Source: AP-15 sp963700195 (GTDB taxonomy: Bacteria; Pseudomonadota; Alphaproteobacteria; ATCC43930; CGMCC-115725). Taken from it: a stretch of 64,000 bases of DNA. Both the position numbers and the translations under genes were made by a program. Location: contig CAVOWQ010000044.1 of NCBI GenBank assembly GCA_963700195.1, positions 62,001 to 126,000 of the forward strand, given 5' to 3'. The notes beneath the pieces are model-generated. The model worked only from the letters and a program-made list of their open reading frames with translations, was not told where the DNA came from and did no database searches. The first letter of the stretch is position 1, and each line of letters starts with the position of its first letter. This document shows, one piece after another, positions 39,474-48,370 of the stretch.

Positions 39474-39540
39474 CCCGAGGCGAAACAACCGAGACCAATA
39501 AGCATTTTCGACACCACCCGACCAACGAAAGGAGATCGAG

Positions 39541-41088
39541 ATGGCTAGATCCAGAGCAGCAGCCAAGCCGAACATCGTCGTCATCTGGGGTGATGATATC
39601 GGCATTACAAACCTGAGCTGCTACAGCGACGGGTTGATGGGCTACCGCACGCCCAACATCGACCGCATCGCCCAGGAAGGGATGCGCTTTACCGACTGCT
39701 ACGGCGAGCAGAGCTGCACGGCCGGACGATCCTCGTTCATCACCGGTCAGCACGGATTACGCACCGGGTTGACCAAAGTCGGCCTGCCGGCCGCCCCTGT
39801 TGGTCTGCACAAGGAAGACCCCACCATCGCGACGCTGCTCAAGCCCTTGGGGTATGCCACCGCGCAGATCGGCAAGAACCACCTCGGCGATCGCAACGAA
39901 TATTTGCCGACCGTGCACGGCTTCGACGAGTTCTACGGCAATTTATATCATCTGAACGCCGAGGAAGAGCCGGAACTACCCGATTACCCGAAGGGGTCGG
40001 ATTTTCCTCACTTTCGCGAGAGGTTTGGTCCGCGCGGAGTCATGGACTGCAAGGCGACCGACACCGACGACGCGACAGTCGATCCGCGGTTCGGCAGGAT
40101 CGGCAAGCAGACGGTCCAGGACACCGGCCCGCTGACGAAGAAGCGCATGGAAACCATCGACGATGACATCGCCGGCCGCGCGGTCGACTACATCAAGCGG
40201 CAGGCGCAGGCCGGTCAACCCTTCTTCCTCTGGGTGAACTTCACGCACATGCATTTCCGCACGCATGTGAAGCCGGAGAGCAGGGGCCAGTCGGGCCGCT
40301 GGCAGAGCGAATACCACGACGTGATGATCGATCACGACAAGAATGTCGGCGAGGTGCTGAAGGCGCTCGACGATGCCGGCATCGCCGACAACACCTTTGT
40401 CATGTACAGCACCGATAATGGTCCAAATATGTTCTCATGGCCCGATGGGGCGATGACCCCGTTCCGGAACGAGAAGAACACCAACTGGGAGGGTGCCTAT
40501 CGGCTGCCGTGCGTGGTCCGCTGGCCCGGCAAGATCAAACCGGGCACGGTGTCGAACGAGATGGTGGCCCATCACGACTGGCTGCCGACATTCCTCGCCA
40601 TGGCCGGCGACGCGGATGTCACCGACAAGCTCTTGAAGGGCTACACGATCGGGGACATGACCTACAAGGTCCACCTCGACGGCTATAACCTGGTGCCATA
40701 TTTGACTGGTGAAGTGGAAAAGAGCCCGCGGGTCTCGTTCATCTACTGCAACGACGACCAGCAGGTGGTGGCATTGCGCTACGACAATTGGAAGATCGTG
40801 TTCGCGGAACAGCGGGAGCCCGGCACGATGCGGGTCTGGTCCGAGCCGTTCGTCACCCTCCGCGTGCCAAAGCTGTTCAATCTCCGCACCGATCCGTTCG
40901 AGCGCGCCGACATCACGTCGGTGACCTACTACGATTGGTTTGTCGATCACGTCTTCCTGATGGTGCCGGCGCAGGCCTTTGTCGGGCAATTCCTGCAGAC
41001 CTTCAGGGAATTTCCGCAGCGCCAGAAGGCCGCCAGCTTCAACCTCGACGAGGTGCTTCGCAAGATACAGGAGCCCACCCACTCGTAA
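39541..41088 (+). CDS. Arylsulfatase with CTAGR active-site motif
   Basis: 515 residues, strong ribosome-binding site (AAAGGAGAT). Sulfatase fold: NIVVIWGDDIGITNLSC at the N-terminus and the active-site stretch GEQSCTAGRSSFITGQ with cysteine 59. The motif is C-X-A-X-R, not the usual C-X-P-X-R. Metal and sulfate-site residues are seen in HDWLPTFLAMAGD and MYSTDNGPN. No signal peptide. About 500 residues is normal for the family. Whether the neighbouring FGE modifies an alanine-type motif is open. Confidence 0.92.
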   Translation: MARSRAAAKPNIVVIWGDDIGITNLSCYSDGLMGYRTPNIDRIAQEGMRFTDCYGEQSCTAGRSSFITGQHGLRTGLTKVGLPAAPVGLHKEDPTIATLLKPLGYATAQIGKNHLGDRNEYLPTVHGFDEFYGNLYHLNAEEEPELPDYPKGSDFPHFRERFGPRGVMDCKATDTDDATVDPRFGRIGKQTVQDTGPLTKKRMETIDDDIAGRAVDYIKRQAQAGQPFFLWVNFTHMHFRTHVKPESRGQSGRWQSEYHDVMIDHDKNVGEVLKALDDAGIADNTFVMYSTDNGPNMFSWPDGAMTPFRNEKNTNWEGAYRLPCVVRWPGKIKPGTVSNEMVAHHDWLPTFLAMAGDADVTDKLLKGYTIGDMTYKVHLDGYNLVPYLTGEVEKSPRVSFIYCNDDQQVVALRYDNWKIVFAEQREPGTMRVWSEPFVTLRVPKLFNLRTDPFERADITSVTYYDWFVDHVFLMVPAQAFVGQFLQTFREFPQRQKAASFNLDEVLRKIQEPTHS

Positions 41089-41147
41089 CCCGCCGAACCT
41101 TCGGATCGGCGGGCGGCCGTACGGGTTCTCCGGCGGCCGCCCACAAC

Positions 41148-41189
41148 TCCCTCGCCCCGCTTGCGGGGAGAGGGCCGGGGTGAGGGGCC
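41148..41189 (+). repeat. Left 42-bp inverted repeat of the DUF559 unit
   Basis: Contains a hairpin of two 12-base arms (one mismatch) with core CCCCGC-TT-GCGGGG, plus a GCCGGGGTGAGGGGCC tail. Reverse complement of the repeat at 41557-41598 except for one base. Confidence 0.9.
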
Positions 41190-41213
41190 AGCCGAGGCAG
41201 AAGGATTGTCGCA

Positions 41214-41609
41214 TTGAGGGGCAAGGACGAAGAACGCGCTGAGCGAGCCCGAACGTTGAGGCGCGCACTGACGCCGGCGGAATTGGCGTTGTGGACGCGC
41301 ATTCGCGATCGACAGCTCGGCGGCTACAAATTCGCCCGCCAGGAGCCCATCGGTCGGTACTACGCCGACTTTGTTTGCCGCGAGCAGCGCTTAATTATTG
41401 AGCTCGATGGCGGCCAACACTCGGAGCGCTCCGAGGACCGGCAGCGCGACAGCGAGCTATCCGGCCTCGGATATCGCGTGATCCGGATCTGGAACAACGA
41501 TGTCATTGAGAATCTGGACGGAGTTCTCCAAACGCTGCTGTCCGAACTCGAAAAAAGGCCCCTCACCCCGCCCCTCTCCCCGCAAGCGGGGCGAGGGAGA
41601 GCGGACGCG
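41214..41609 (+). CDS. DUF559 endonuclease-like protein (Vsr/PD-(D/E)XK fold)
   Basis: About 115 residues of DUF559 from a TTG start: RTLRRALTPAELALWTRIRD, then the putative nuclease site with Asp52 (YYADFVC) and Glu63-x-Asp65 (IIELDGGQH), then GYRVIRIWNNDVIENLDGVL. The fold is that of very-short-patch repair endonucleases. No stop codon follows the domain: the frame runs through the right inverted repeat (encoding PLTPPLSPQAGRGR) into the downstream methyltransferase and stops only at 42092, so as sequenced it would be a fusion. Boundary given is the end of the repeat-encoded tail. Confidence 0.82.
41557..41598 (-). repeat. Right 42-bp inverted repeat of the DUF559 unit
   Basis: Inverted copy of 41148-41189 with one mismatch (position 15). 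Translated in the DUF559 frame it gives a proline-rich tail. It ends 11 bases before the first codon of recognisable methyltransferase sequence. Confidence 0.9.
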
Positions 41610-42816
41610 GTGCGCGCCTTCTACGAAAGCCACCCGTATCCGGCGCCGATCGGCAACCTGGATCGGCACCGCGACCTCTATCGGAACCCCGATCGGCGTC
41701 GGGCATTGTCCCTTCTGCTGTGGCCAACGGAGACGCCGCGGGCAGATCGAGAGATCCTGGTCGCCGGCTGCGGAACATCCCAGGCTGCCATTCATGCGCT
41801 GCGCGAGCCCGACGCTCGTGTGACGGCAATCGACATCAGCGAGACCAGCCTGCGCCACACGCGCGATCTTCAGCAAAAATATCGGCTTGCGAAATCTCGA
41901 TCTCCATCGGCTCGCGATCGAGCAGGTCGGAGAGCTCGGCCAGACATTCGACCAGATCGTCTGCACCGGCGTGCTCCACCACCTGCCCGACCCGGATATC
42001 GGCCTTCGGTCGCTGCGCAATGTCCTCGCGCCTCGCGGCGCGATGCATCTGATGGTGTACGGCGACATATGGGCGTGCGGGCATCTACATGATGCAGGAG
42101 TATTGCCGCCTGCTCGGCATCGGCGCCACGGAGGCGGAGTTGCGCGAGCTTGGCACGACGATCGGTGCGCTGTCTGCCGACCATCCGATCGCCGGCGTGT
42201 CGAGGCGGGCGAAGGACTTCAGAAATCCGGATGCGCTCGCCGATGCGCTGCTCCACCCGCAGGACCGCGCCTATACCGTGCCGCAGCTATATGCCTGGTT
42301 GGAGCGGTGCGGCCTATCCTTCGGGCGCTGGTTCGAGCAGGCTCCCTATCTCCCGCAATGCGGAGCAATAGCGAGGACGCCACACGCCGCGCGTCTCGTC
42401 TCGCTTTCGCCGCCACTGCAGCACGCCGCGGTCGAGCTGCTGCGCGGGACCATGGCGAAGCACAACTTTATCGCCTATCGCGACGATCGCCTCGACGACG
42501 AGCCAGCCGATCACGTTCGACGGTGATGCCTGGCGGGGCTACGTCCCTTTGCGTCTGCCGTGGACCCTGTGCATCCAGGACCGGGCGCCCCCCGGTTCCG
42601 CGGCCGTCCTGATCAATCGGGCCCACACCTACCCCGATCTCGCCCTCCCCATCGATGCAGCGCAGCAGCGAATCTATGCCGCAATCGACGGCAACCGCTC
42701 GGTCGATCGAGATCCTGCGGGACGCGGGAGCGGCTCGTAATGCGCAAGCCCGCAGATTTATCGAGCAACTCTGGGAATACGACCAGATCGTGCTCGACGC
42801 GACAAGCTCACGCTGA
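41610..42816 (+). CDS. Class I SAM-dependent methyltransferase (four frameshifts)
   Basis: Recognisable from VRAFYESHPYPAPIGNL (GTG at 41610). SAM motif VAGCGTSQAAIHAL, then, after single-base breaks near 41882, 42063, 42502 and 42710, LRNLDLHRLAIEQVGELG, IVCTGVLHHLPDPD, RAGIYMMQEYCRLLGIG, DGDAWRGYVPLRLPW and EILRDAGAARNAQARRF ending at TGA 42814-42816. Every break is cured by removing one base, as in the hopanoid genes, so the gene may be intact in reality. The original 5' end may have been replaced by the DUF559 unit, with which it is now in frame. Confidence 0.7.
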
Positions 42817-42849
42817 TCAACAACTTGTCAGAAGCCGGAAACCGCGGCA

Positions 42850-42931
42850 TCTGAGTTGCTACAGCGGCGACAGGGGTGGGCCACCGGACGCCCAACATCG
42901 ACCGCGTTGACCAGGAAGGCACGCGTTTCAC
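42850..42931 (+). pseudogene. N-terminal stub of a further arylsulfatase
   Basis: About 80 bases match codons 22-48 of the CTAGR-type sulfatase at 39541: LSCYSG then, one frame over, MGHRTPNIDRVDQEGTRFT (intact gene: LSCYSDG, MGYRTPNIDRIAQEGMRFT). A run of 18 bases is identical. The rest of the sulfatase, including the active site, is missing, and the sequence joins the leader of the second four-helix membrane protein gene. It marks a deleted sulfatase copy. Confidence 0.75.
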
Positions 42932-42962
42932 ACTCCGCGGCACGAAGGGGAAGGAGACCACA

Positions 42963-43528
42963 ATGGCAACCGAAGCAACCGCGAAAGCGCCGCTCGGCCA
43001 ACGGGCCGTGCACGAATTCAAGGAATGGCGATCCTCGCCGCCTACCTCTACGTCACCCTCGGGGCGGTGATCGTGATGAAGACCGCGGTGCTGCACGCTG
43101 CGGGCGTCAGCTTCACCCCGTGGGGCATTGCTGCCGTGAAAGCCCTTGTGCTGGCGAAATTCATGCTGATCGGCCGTGCCATGAAGGTCGGCGAGCGCTA
43201 TACCGACCGCCCGCTGATCTGGCCGACGCTTTACAAGTCGTTCGCTTTCCTGGTGTTGCTGGTCGTCCTGACCATCATCGAGGAAGTCGTCGTCGGCCTG
43301 TTCCATCACCAGTCGGTCGCGGCCTCGCTCGGCGAACTCACCGGCGCCAACCTCTACGAGACCCTCGCCGGCATTCTCATCATGCTGTTGGTGCTGATCC
43401 CGTACTTCGCCATTCACGTGCTCAGCGAGGCGCTTGGCGAAGGGAGGCTGTGCCGGATGTTTTTTGTCGATCGGAGGTGGGCCACTTCGTCATCCGGCGC
43501 CTCGACGGTTCGACGAAGCGTTTCTTGA
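42963..43528 (+). CDS. Four-helix membrane protein (copy 2, one frameshift)
   Basis: Homologue of the protein at 38439, with matching N-terminal AKAPLGQRAVHEFKE and four membrane helices (YLYVTLGAVIVMKTAVLH; WGIAAVKALVLAKFMLIG; AFLVLLVVLTIIEEVVVG; ILIMLLVLIPYFAIHV). Start ATG preceded by GGGAAGGAG. The frame shifts once near 43023; here the change corresponds to one missing base (or two extra), unlike most other breaks in the window. The last ~15 residues (RRWATSSSG...) look out of frame, so the true C-terminus may be at RMFFVDRR. Confidence 0.75.
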
Positions 43529-43548
43529 ACCAACAAAGGGGGAAATCT

Positions 43549-44412
43549 ATGTCCGAGGGTACTCCGTTGCCGGCGGGTGCGCGCCGCGGAATAATTCAGC
43601 GGCTCGATAAGCTCGCCCGAGCAGCACTGGCGTCCCTTGCCGTCAGCTTGGCCGTGATTGGCGCGGCAACGCCTCCGGCCGGCGCACAGGATTCGGTCGG
43701 CGCGCAAGATTCGGGCGGCCTTGGGCATCCCCAAATCTTTGTCACGCCCTACCTCTGGCTCGCCGGCATCTATGCCACCACCGCGACGCCGCTGGCGCGA
43801 ATTCCCCAGGTCGATTCGAGCGTCGGCCCCTTTCAGCTGTTGGGACACCTCGACGGGGTGCCGTTCATGGGATCGGCCGAGATCCACGACGGGCCCATCA
43901 GCCTGCTCGGCGATGTGCTGCATGTCCCGGTCAGCACCAACATCACCACCCGCAATGTACTCTTCCAGGGCGGCAAGGCGGAGCTGCAGGCCAATACGGG
44001 GACCGCGTTGTTGTTGTACCGCCTCCTCGAATTGCCGACCCAGTTCGCGGATTTGGGTGTCGGCTTCCGCGCTTGGGGATTTGGAGCGAATGTGGAGCTG
44101 AACCCCGGTCTGCTTGCCGGTCAGAGCGTCAACCAGAGAGCGGGCTGGGGCGACCCGCTGATCGGCGGACGATATCACTTCGATTTCGGCAACGGGTTCG
44201 GCCTGAGCGCCTATGGCGATATCGGTGGTTTCGACCTCGGCGCGCATACCGACTGGCAGGTGATCGGCACAGTCGACTACGCCCTCAACTCGTGGATCAA
44301 CCTTCACGTGGGCTATCGCAGCCTCAACTTTAACTACTCGGCAAGCGACAGCAATTTGGGCTTCAACGTCCATATGAGGGGGCCGCTCTTCGCGGGCACT
44401 TTCCGCTTCTAA
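43549..44412 (+). CDS. Predicted outer-membrane beta-barrel protein
   Basis: 287 residues. Signal sequence after a charged leader (LASLAVSLAVIGAATPPAGAQ), then alternating strands such as GRYHFDFGNGFGLSAYGDIGG and WINLHVGYRSLNFNYSA, ending in a C-terminal phenylalanine (AGTFRF) as recognised by the BAM machinery. Ribosome-binding site AAAGGGGGAAA. Family not named with certainty. Downstream of the duplicated sulfatase/membrane unit; it may belong to that locus. Confidence 0.75.
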   Translation: MSEGTPLPAGARRGIIQRLDKLARAALASLAVSLAVIGAATPPAGAQDSVGAQDSGGLGHPQIFVTPYLWLAGIYATTATPLARIPQVDSSVGPFQLLGHLDGVPFMGSAEIHDGPISLLGDVLHVPVSTNITTRNVLFQGGKAELQANTGTALLLYRLLELPTQFADLGVGFRAWGFGANVELNPGLLAGQSVNQRAGWGDPLIGGRYHFDFGNGFGLSAYGDIGGFDLGAHTDWQVIGTVDYALNSWINLHVGYRSLNFNYSASDSNLGFNVHMRGPLFAGTFRF

Positions 44413-44650
44413 GACGCGGATGCCGAGTTGAATGGGACCGCGCACCGCCACCGGAATGAAATCTATGCCGATGCTTGCGAAGCCGTGCGCGACCTGCTGG
44501 AGGTGGGCGCGCGCGTTGCCAGGGTGGGACAGCCCCCACGCCGGGACGGGAAGAGGGGGGACGATCGCGCGTTTGTCGGCGCTTTCCTCTCCTAGTGACG
44601 CAAGGCGGCTTGTTGATTGAGGGTATTGCGCAACCGGAGAACGCCGGCTG

Positions 44651-46985
44651 TCAAGAAACCTTTGTTCGGCGGTCGGTGGCACGGATCGCACGCCAAACCC
44701 GCTCGGGGGTGGCCGGCATGTCGATATGATCGACGCCGAGCGGGGCGAGGGCGTCGACGATCGCGTTGATGATCGTCTGCGGCGCGGCGATGCAGCCGGC
44801 TTGGCCGGAGCCCTTGACGCCCAGCGGGTTGGCGGTAGTCGGCAGCTCGGCGAGCGTGATGTCGAAGGGCGGCAGATCGTCGGCACGCGGCAGCGCGTAG
44901 TCCATCAGCGAGCCGCTCAGCAACTGGCCCGAGGCCGGCTCGTAGACGGTGTGCTCGAGGAGGGCCTGGCCGATGCCCTGGGCTACTCCGCCCTGGACCT
45001 GCCCGGAGGTCAGCAGCGGATTGATCAGACGCCCGTAATCGTCGACCGCGGTATAGCGTTCGAGGGTCACGACACCGGTCTCGGGGTCGATTTCGACCTC
45101 GGCGATGTGGCAGCCGTTCGGAAAGGTGAATACGTCCAGCATATTGTAGACCGAGCTGTCGAGACCGGGCGCCATGCCTTCCGGGCAGGTTGGCCGGGTC
45201 GGCCGCGGCGCGGGCGACTGCGGGAAGGTCGATCTCGCGCTCCGTCCCCGGCACGGTGAACCGGCCTTCCGTGAAGACGATTTCGGCGCTGTCGGCCTGC
45301 AGCAGACCGGCCGCGATCCTGCGGCCTTTTTCGATGACCATCTGCGCCGCCTTGACCAATGCCGTGCCGCCCTGATGCATCGAGCGCGCGCCGCCATGCC
45401 CGGCGCCGCGCTGCACCATCCGCGTATCGGCCTGGACGAGGCGAAATCTTTCGAGCGGCAGACCGAGCAATGACGCGGCGATCTGCGGGTAGCTCGTCTC
45501 GTGTCCCTGGCCGTTCGACTGGGTGCCGAGGAGCAGCGAAACCCGGCCGTCCGGATCGAAGCGTATTTCGGCGAATTCGTTCGGCGTGCCGCGCGCCGTT
45601 TCGAGAAAACAGCCGACCCCGAGCCCGCGCAGGCGGCCGCGCGCCGCCGCAGCGGCGCGCCGCGCCGTGAAACCGGCGTCGCGGGCCTGCACGAGCGCGT
45701 CGTCGAGATTGGCGGCAAAACGTCCGCAATCGATCGTCATGCCGAGCGCGCTGCGATAGGGGAAGGCGGCGATCATATTGCGCCGGCGCAAATCCACCGG
45801 GTCCCAGCCGTTCCGGCGCGCGGCAATGTCGATCAGCCGCTCGATCAGGTAATTCGCCTCGGGCTTTCCGGCGCCGCGATAGGCGTCGATCGGCACCGTG
45901 TTGGTGAAGGCGCCGCGCACATCCATGAAGACGGCCGGGATCGCGTAGACGCCGCCCATCGCCGTCGCCGGCGAATTGGTCGAGCTGCCCGGTCCGTTCG
46001 ACGACAGATAGGCGCCGAGATTGGCCACGGTGGAGACGTCCAGCGCGAGAAACCGGCCGTCCTCGTCGAGCGCCAGCCGGGCCTTCGTATGATTGTCGCG
46101 GCCCTGCGTCCCGCTGACGAATTCTTCGCTCCGCTCGGCGACCCATTTGACCGGCCGCCCGAGCCGCCGCGCCGCCCACAACACCAGCACCCATTCGGGA
46201 TAAAGAAAATTCTTCATCCCGAAACCGCCGCCGACATCGGGCGCGGCCAGCTGGATGCGCTCGGGGGGCAGCCGGAACACCGCCTCGGCGAGCTGATTGC
46301 GGATGCTGTGGACGCCTTGTCCGGTCAGCAGCAGGTCGAGGCGGCCGGCGGCCGCGTCATAATTGCCGATCGCCGCCCGCGGCTCGATCGGCGCCGGCAC
46401 GAGGCGGTTGTTGACGAGCTCGATTTCGACGATGTGGGCCGCGCCGGCGAACGCCGCCCGGGTCGCGGCCTCGTCGCCCCGCTGAAACCTGTAGGAGAGG
46501 TTTGCCGGAGCCTCGTCCCAGATCGCCGGCGCCCTCGGCAGCAGTGCCGCCGCCGCATCGACGACCGCATCGAGCGGCCGGTATTCGACCGCGACCCGTT
46601 CGGCGGCGTCGCGCGCCAGATCGCGGGTTTCCGCAACAACCAAGGCCACGGGATCGCCGACATGGCGCACCCGCCCGCGCGCCAGCGCATAGCGCGGCGG
46701 CACGATCATCGGATCGACCGTGCTGACCTGCGCGATGCAGGGGAGCGGACCGATGCCGTCCGCGCGCAGATCGGTTTCGGTAAACACGCCGAGGACCCCG
46801 CCGCCGTCCCGCGCCGCCGTCGTGTCGATCCATTCGATTGCGGCATGCGCATGCGGCGACCGCAGCACATGAGCGTAGACCTGCCCAGGCAGAGCGAAAT
46901 CGTCGACGTACCGGCCACCGCCGGTCAGAAACCGGAAATCCTCGAACCGGCGAACCGAGCGTCCGCGATCGTCGGTCTTCATCAA
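44651..46985 (-). CDS. Xanthine dehydrogenase-family molybdopterin-binding subunit (one frameshift)
   Basis: Large subunit of a molybdenum hydroxylase (CoxL/XDH type), about 775 residues after correcting one extra base near 45181 (PANLP then EGMAPGLDSSVYN). N-terminal RRFEDFRFLTGGGRYVDDF, VGGGFGMKNFLYPE for cofactor binding, and the active-site loop AYRGAGK, which is the form II (AYRGAGR-like) pattern and not the CO dehydrogenase AYXCSFR. C-terminal GVKGSGQAGCIAAPQ carries the catalytic-site glutamine region. The FAD and 2Fe-2S subunits are not adjacent, which is unusual, so substrate and function are open. Confidence 0.87.
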
Positions 46986-47186
46986 AGCCTCTTTCTCTGT
47001 GGCGGCGGGAGAGAATGGCGCATCGAGGCATTCCCGCCAATACTGCGACGGCAGGCCCGCCGCGGCGATGGCCGTGCTGCCCGCCGGGGATCGGCGTTAC
47101 AATTGGCGGCAAGCAGCGCGGCTCGCGTGTTGGATGAGCGCATGGCGGGAGCGGCATCGACCAGGAGCTGTACACCCCCGCCTTCT

Positions 47187-47222
47187 TTCCCCCGCTAGCG
47201 TCCGCGAGCGGGGGAAGCTGCT
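47187..47222. repeat. Hairpin (TTCCCCCGCT / AGCGGGGGAA)
   Basis: Perfect 10-bp stem with a loop of about 10 bases, in the short gap between the XDH-type gene and the cyclase remnant. Composition resembles the REP-like palindromes of this window; it lies just after the stop of the truncated cyclase anchor and may mark the truncation point. Confidence 0.6.
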
Positions 47223-47238
47223 GAAGTGCCAGAAGCGC

Positions 47239-47711
47239 CTATCGCCAGTAAACGGCGAGGACGTACCCATAGTCGGCGCTGAACCGAGCCGCCAGATCGC
47301 TCGCCACCCGAAGCCCGACGACATGACTGACGGGCAGAGGCGGCGTTGCGAGACCCAGCAATAGCTGGACCCAATCCGTGCTGCTCATCGCCCGCGAATG
47401 GGCGACGCCAGCCCAAGCCCGGTGTGAACAATCGCCGCCGCCAGCAACAGCGCCTGGCTGAAGCCGGTCTGCCACGGCCTCAGCAGCAGGCTCCGCGACC
47501 CTTCCATCGGGTCGATCGACACCAAGCCCAAGGCGAGGTTACCGAGATGCCGGGCGACGAAGAGAAGCAGGAAGAGGCCGCCGACCAGGCGGACGCGCCA
47601 TAGGATCAACCGAGAAGACAGCATTCGGTCAGCGGTTCCGATGGCCCGCACTTCCGTCTCGGCGGCACGCTCCGCCTCGAGGCGGACGCCGCGTGACAAA
47701 GAGCGGCTCAC
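47239..47711 (-). pseudogene. Membrane anchor of a class III adenylate cyclase, truncated
   Basis: Two frames together give a four-helix cytochrome-b-like anchor: VRLVGGLFLLLFVARHLGNLALGLVS and SQALLLAAAIVHTGLGLA in one, then SSTDWVQLLLGLATPPLPVSHVVGLR and DYGYVLAVYW in the other. This is the N-terminal region I associate with rhizobial adenylate/guanylate cyclases. The ferredoxin-like and cyclase domains that should follow are absent; a stop and a hairpin come next. Frameshift near 47400. Confidence 0.6.
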
Positions 47712-48045
47712 CCGGGGCGGTCGGTATGCGATCCCGCCTAACTAATACCGCACATTGCATCTCTAACGGCGGCGACAGCGGGGATTGCCGGTCCTCTGCT
47801 GCGAGGCGATGGTGTATTCGACTTCAAAGGGATCACGAAATCATCGAGGCCAGTGGGGAAGGCGCGACCATCACAGGGCAGTTGTGACCAGTGCCGGCTG
47901 CGGTTCAGAGGCCGGGGAGCTTGGACGTTTCCAGCGAGAGTGCGTCCCCCAATGCGGCCATCACATTCCCGAAGGCGCAGTAGCCACTTCGTCGCAAACC
48001 TGGTCCTGCCCTGATTGAGGCTCTACCTTCAAGTGCGGCCAGTTC
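47712..48045. other. Gene-free stretch
   Basis: About 330 bases in which I see no protein with recognisable features, no RNA gene and no strong hairpin. Composition resembles ordinary intergenic DNA. Confidence 0.5.
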
Positions 48046-48243
48046 TTACGGAACAAAGCCCACCCGATAGCGCCAGCGGCGACGGCGCAAATGGCGGTTG
48101 CCCTGCGCCTGTATAACAACGTCGATCAGCATCTCTGCCGTGATGACCATCAGGAACGCGACGATGGGGCTGAGTAAAATGAGCGCCGCGATAGCCGATG
48201 CTACGGCCCAATTCCGCACATTGCTCACTAAGCGATCCCGCAT
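48046..48243 (-). CDS. Small one/two-helix membrane protein (65 aa)
   Basis: MRDRLVSNVRNWAVASA, then a long hydrophobic stretch (AIAALILLSPIVAFLMVITA, with EMLIDVVIQA after it) and a basic tail HLRRRRWRYR. Preceded by AGAGGCGGG. Starts 16 bases after a second tiny membrane protein gene on the same strand, so the two may be a pair. Function unknown. Confidence 0.45.
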   Translation of the reverse strand: MRDRLVSNVRNWAVASAIAALILLSPIVAFLMVITAEMLIDVVIQAQGNRHLRRRRWRYRVGFVP

Positions 48244-48259
48244 CCCGCCTCTGGGCCGT

Positions 48260-48370
48260 TCACTTCCCCTCTTCCTTCGCCTGGCGAAAGATTGGGCCGA
48301 TGGTGTCGGCGAGGATCAGGATAATTATAGGGCTGAGTGCAACGGTTGCCACGATGAGCCAACACTGCAT
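48260..48370 (-). CDS. Tiny membrane protein (36 aa)
   Basis: Sequence MQCWLIVATVALSPIIIL... then ADTIGPIFRQAKEEGK: one hydrophobic helix and a charged tail. The SP(I/II) pattern echoes LLSPIVAF in the gene downstream. Short, so evidence is limited to composition and context. Confidence 0.35.
   Translation of the reverse strand: MQCWLIVATVALSPIIILILADTIGPIFRQAKEEGK

Larger units (their letters stand above)
41148..41598. mobile_element. Candidate mini-element: DUF559 gene between 42-bp inverted repeats
   Basis: A 451-base unit bounded by inverted repeats at 41148-41189 and 41557-41598 that match at 41 of 42 positions. The only gene inside is a DUF559 PD-(D/E)XK nuclease. Each terminal repeat is itself an imperfect palindrome of the REP-like family seen elsewhere in the window. 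No target-site duplication is evident. That it moves as a unit is inference. Confidence 0.5.

Noticed and set aside
41100..41600. Considered the 41.1/41.6 kb repeats as a CRISPR-like array.
   Set aside because: Only two copies, inverted relative to each other and flanking a gene; no spacers and no cas genes.
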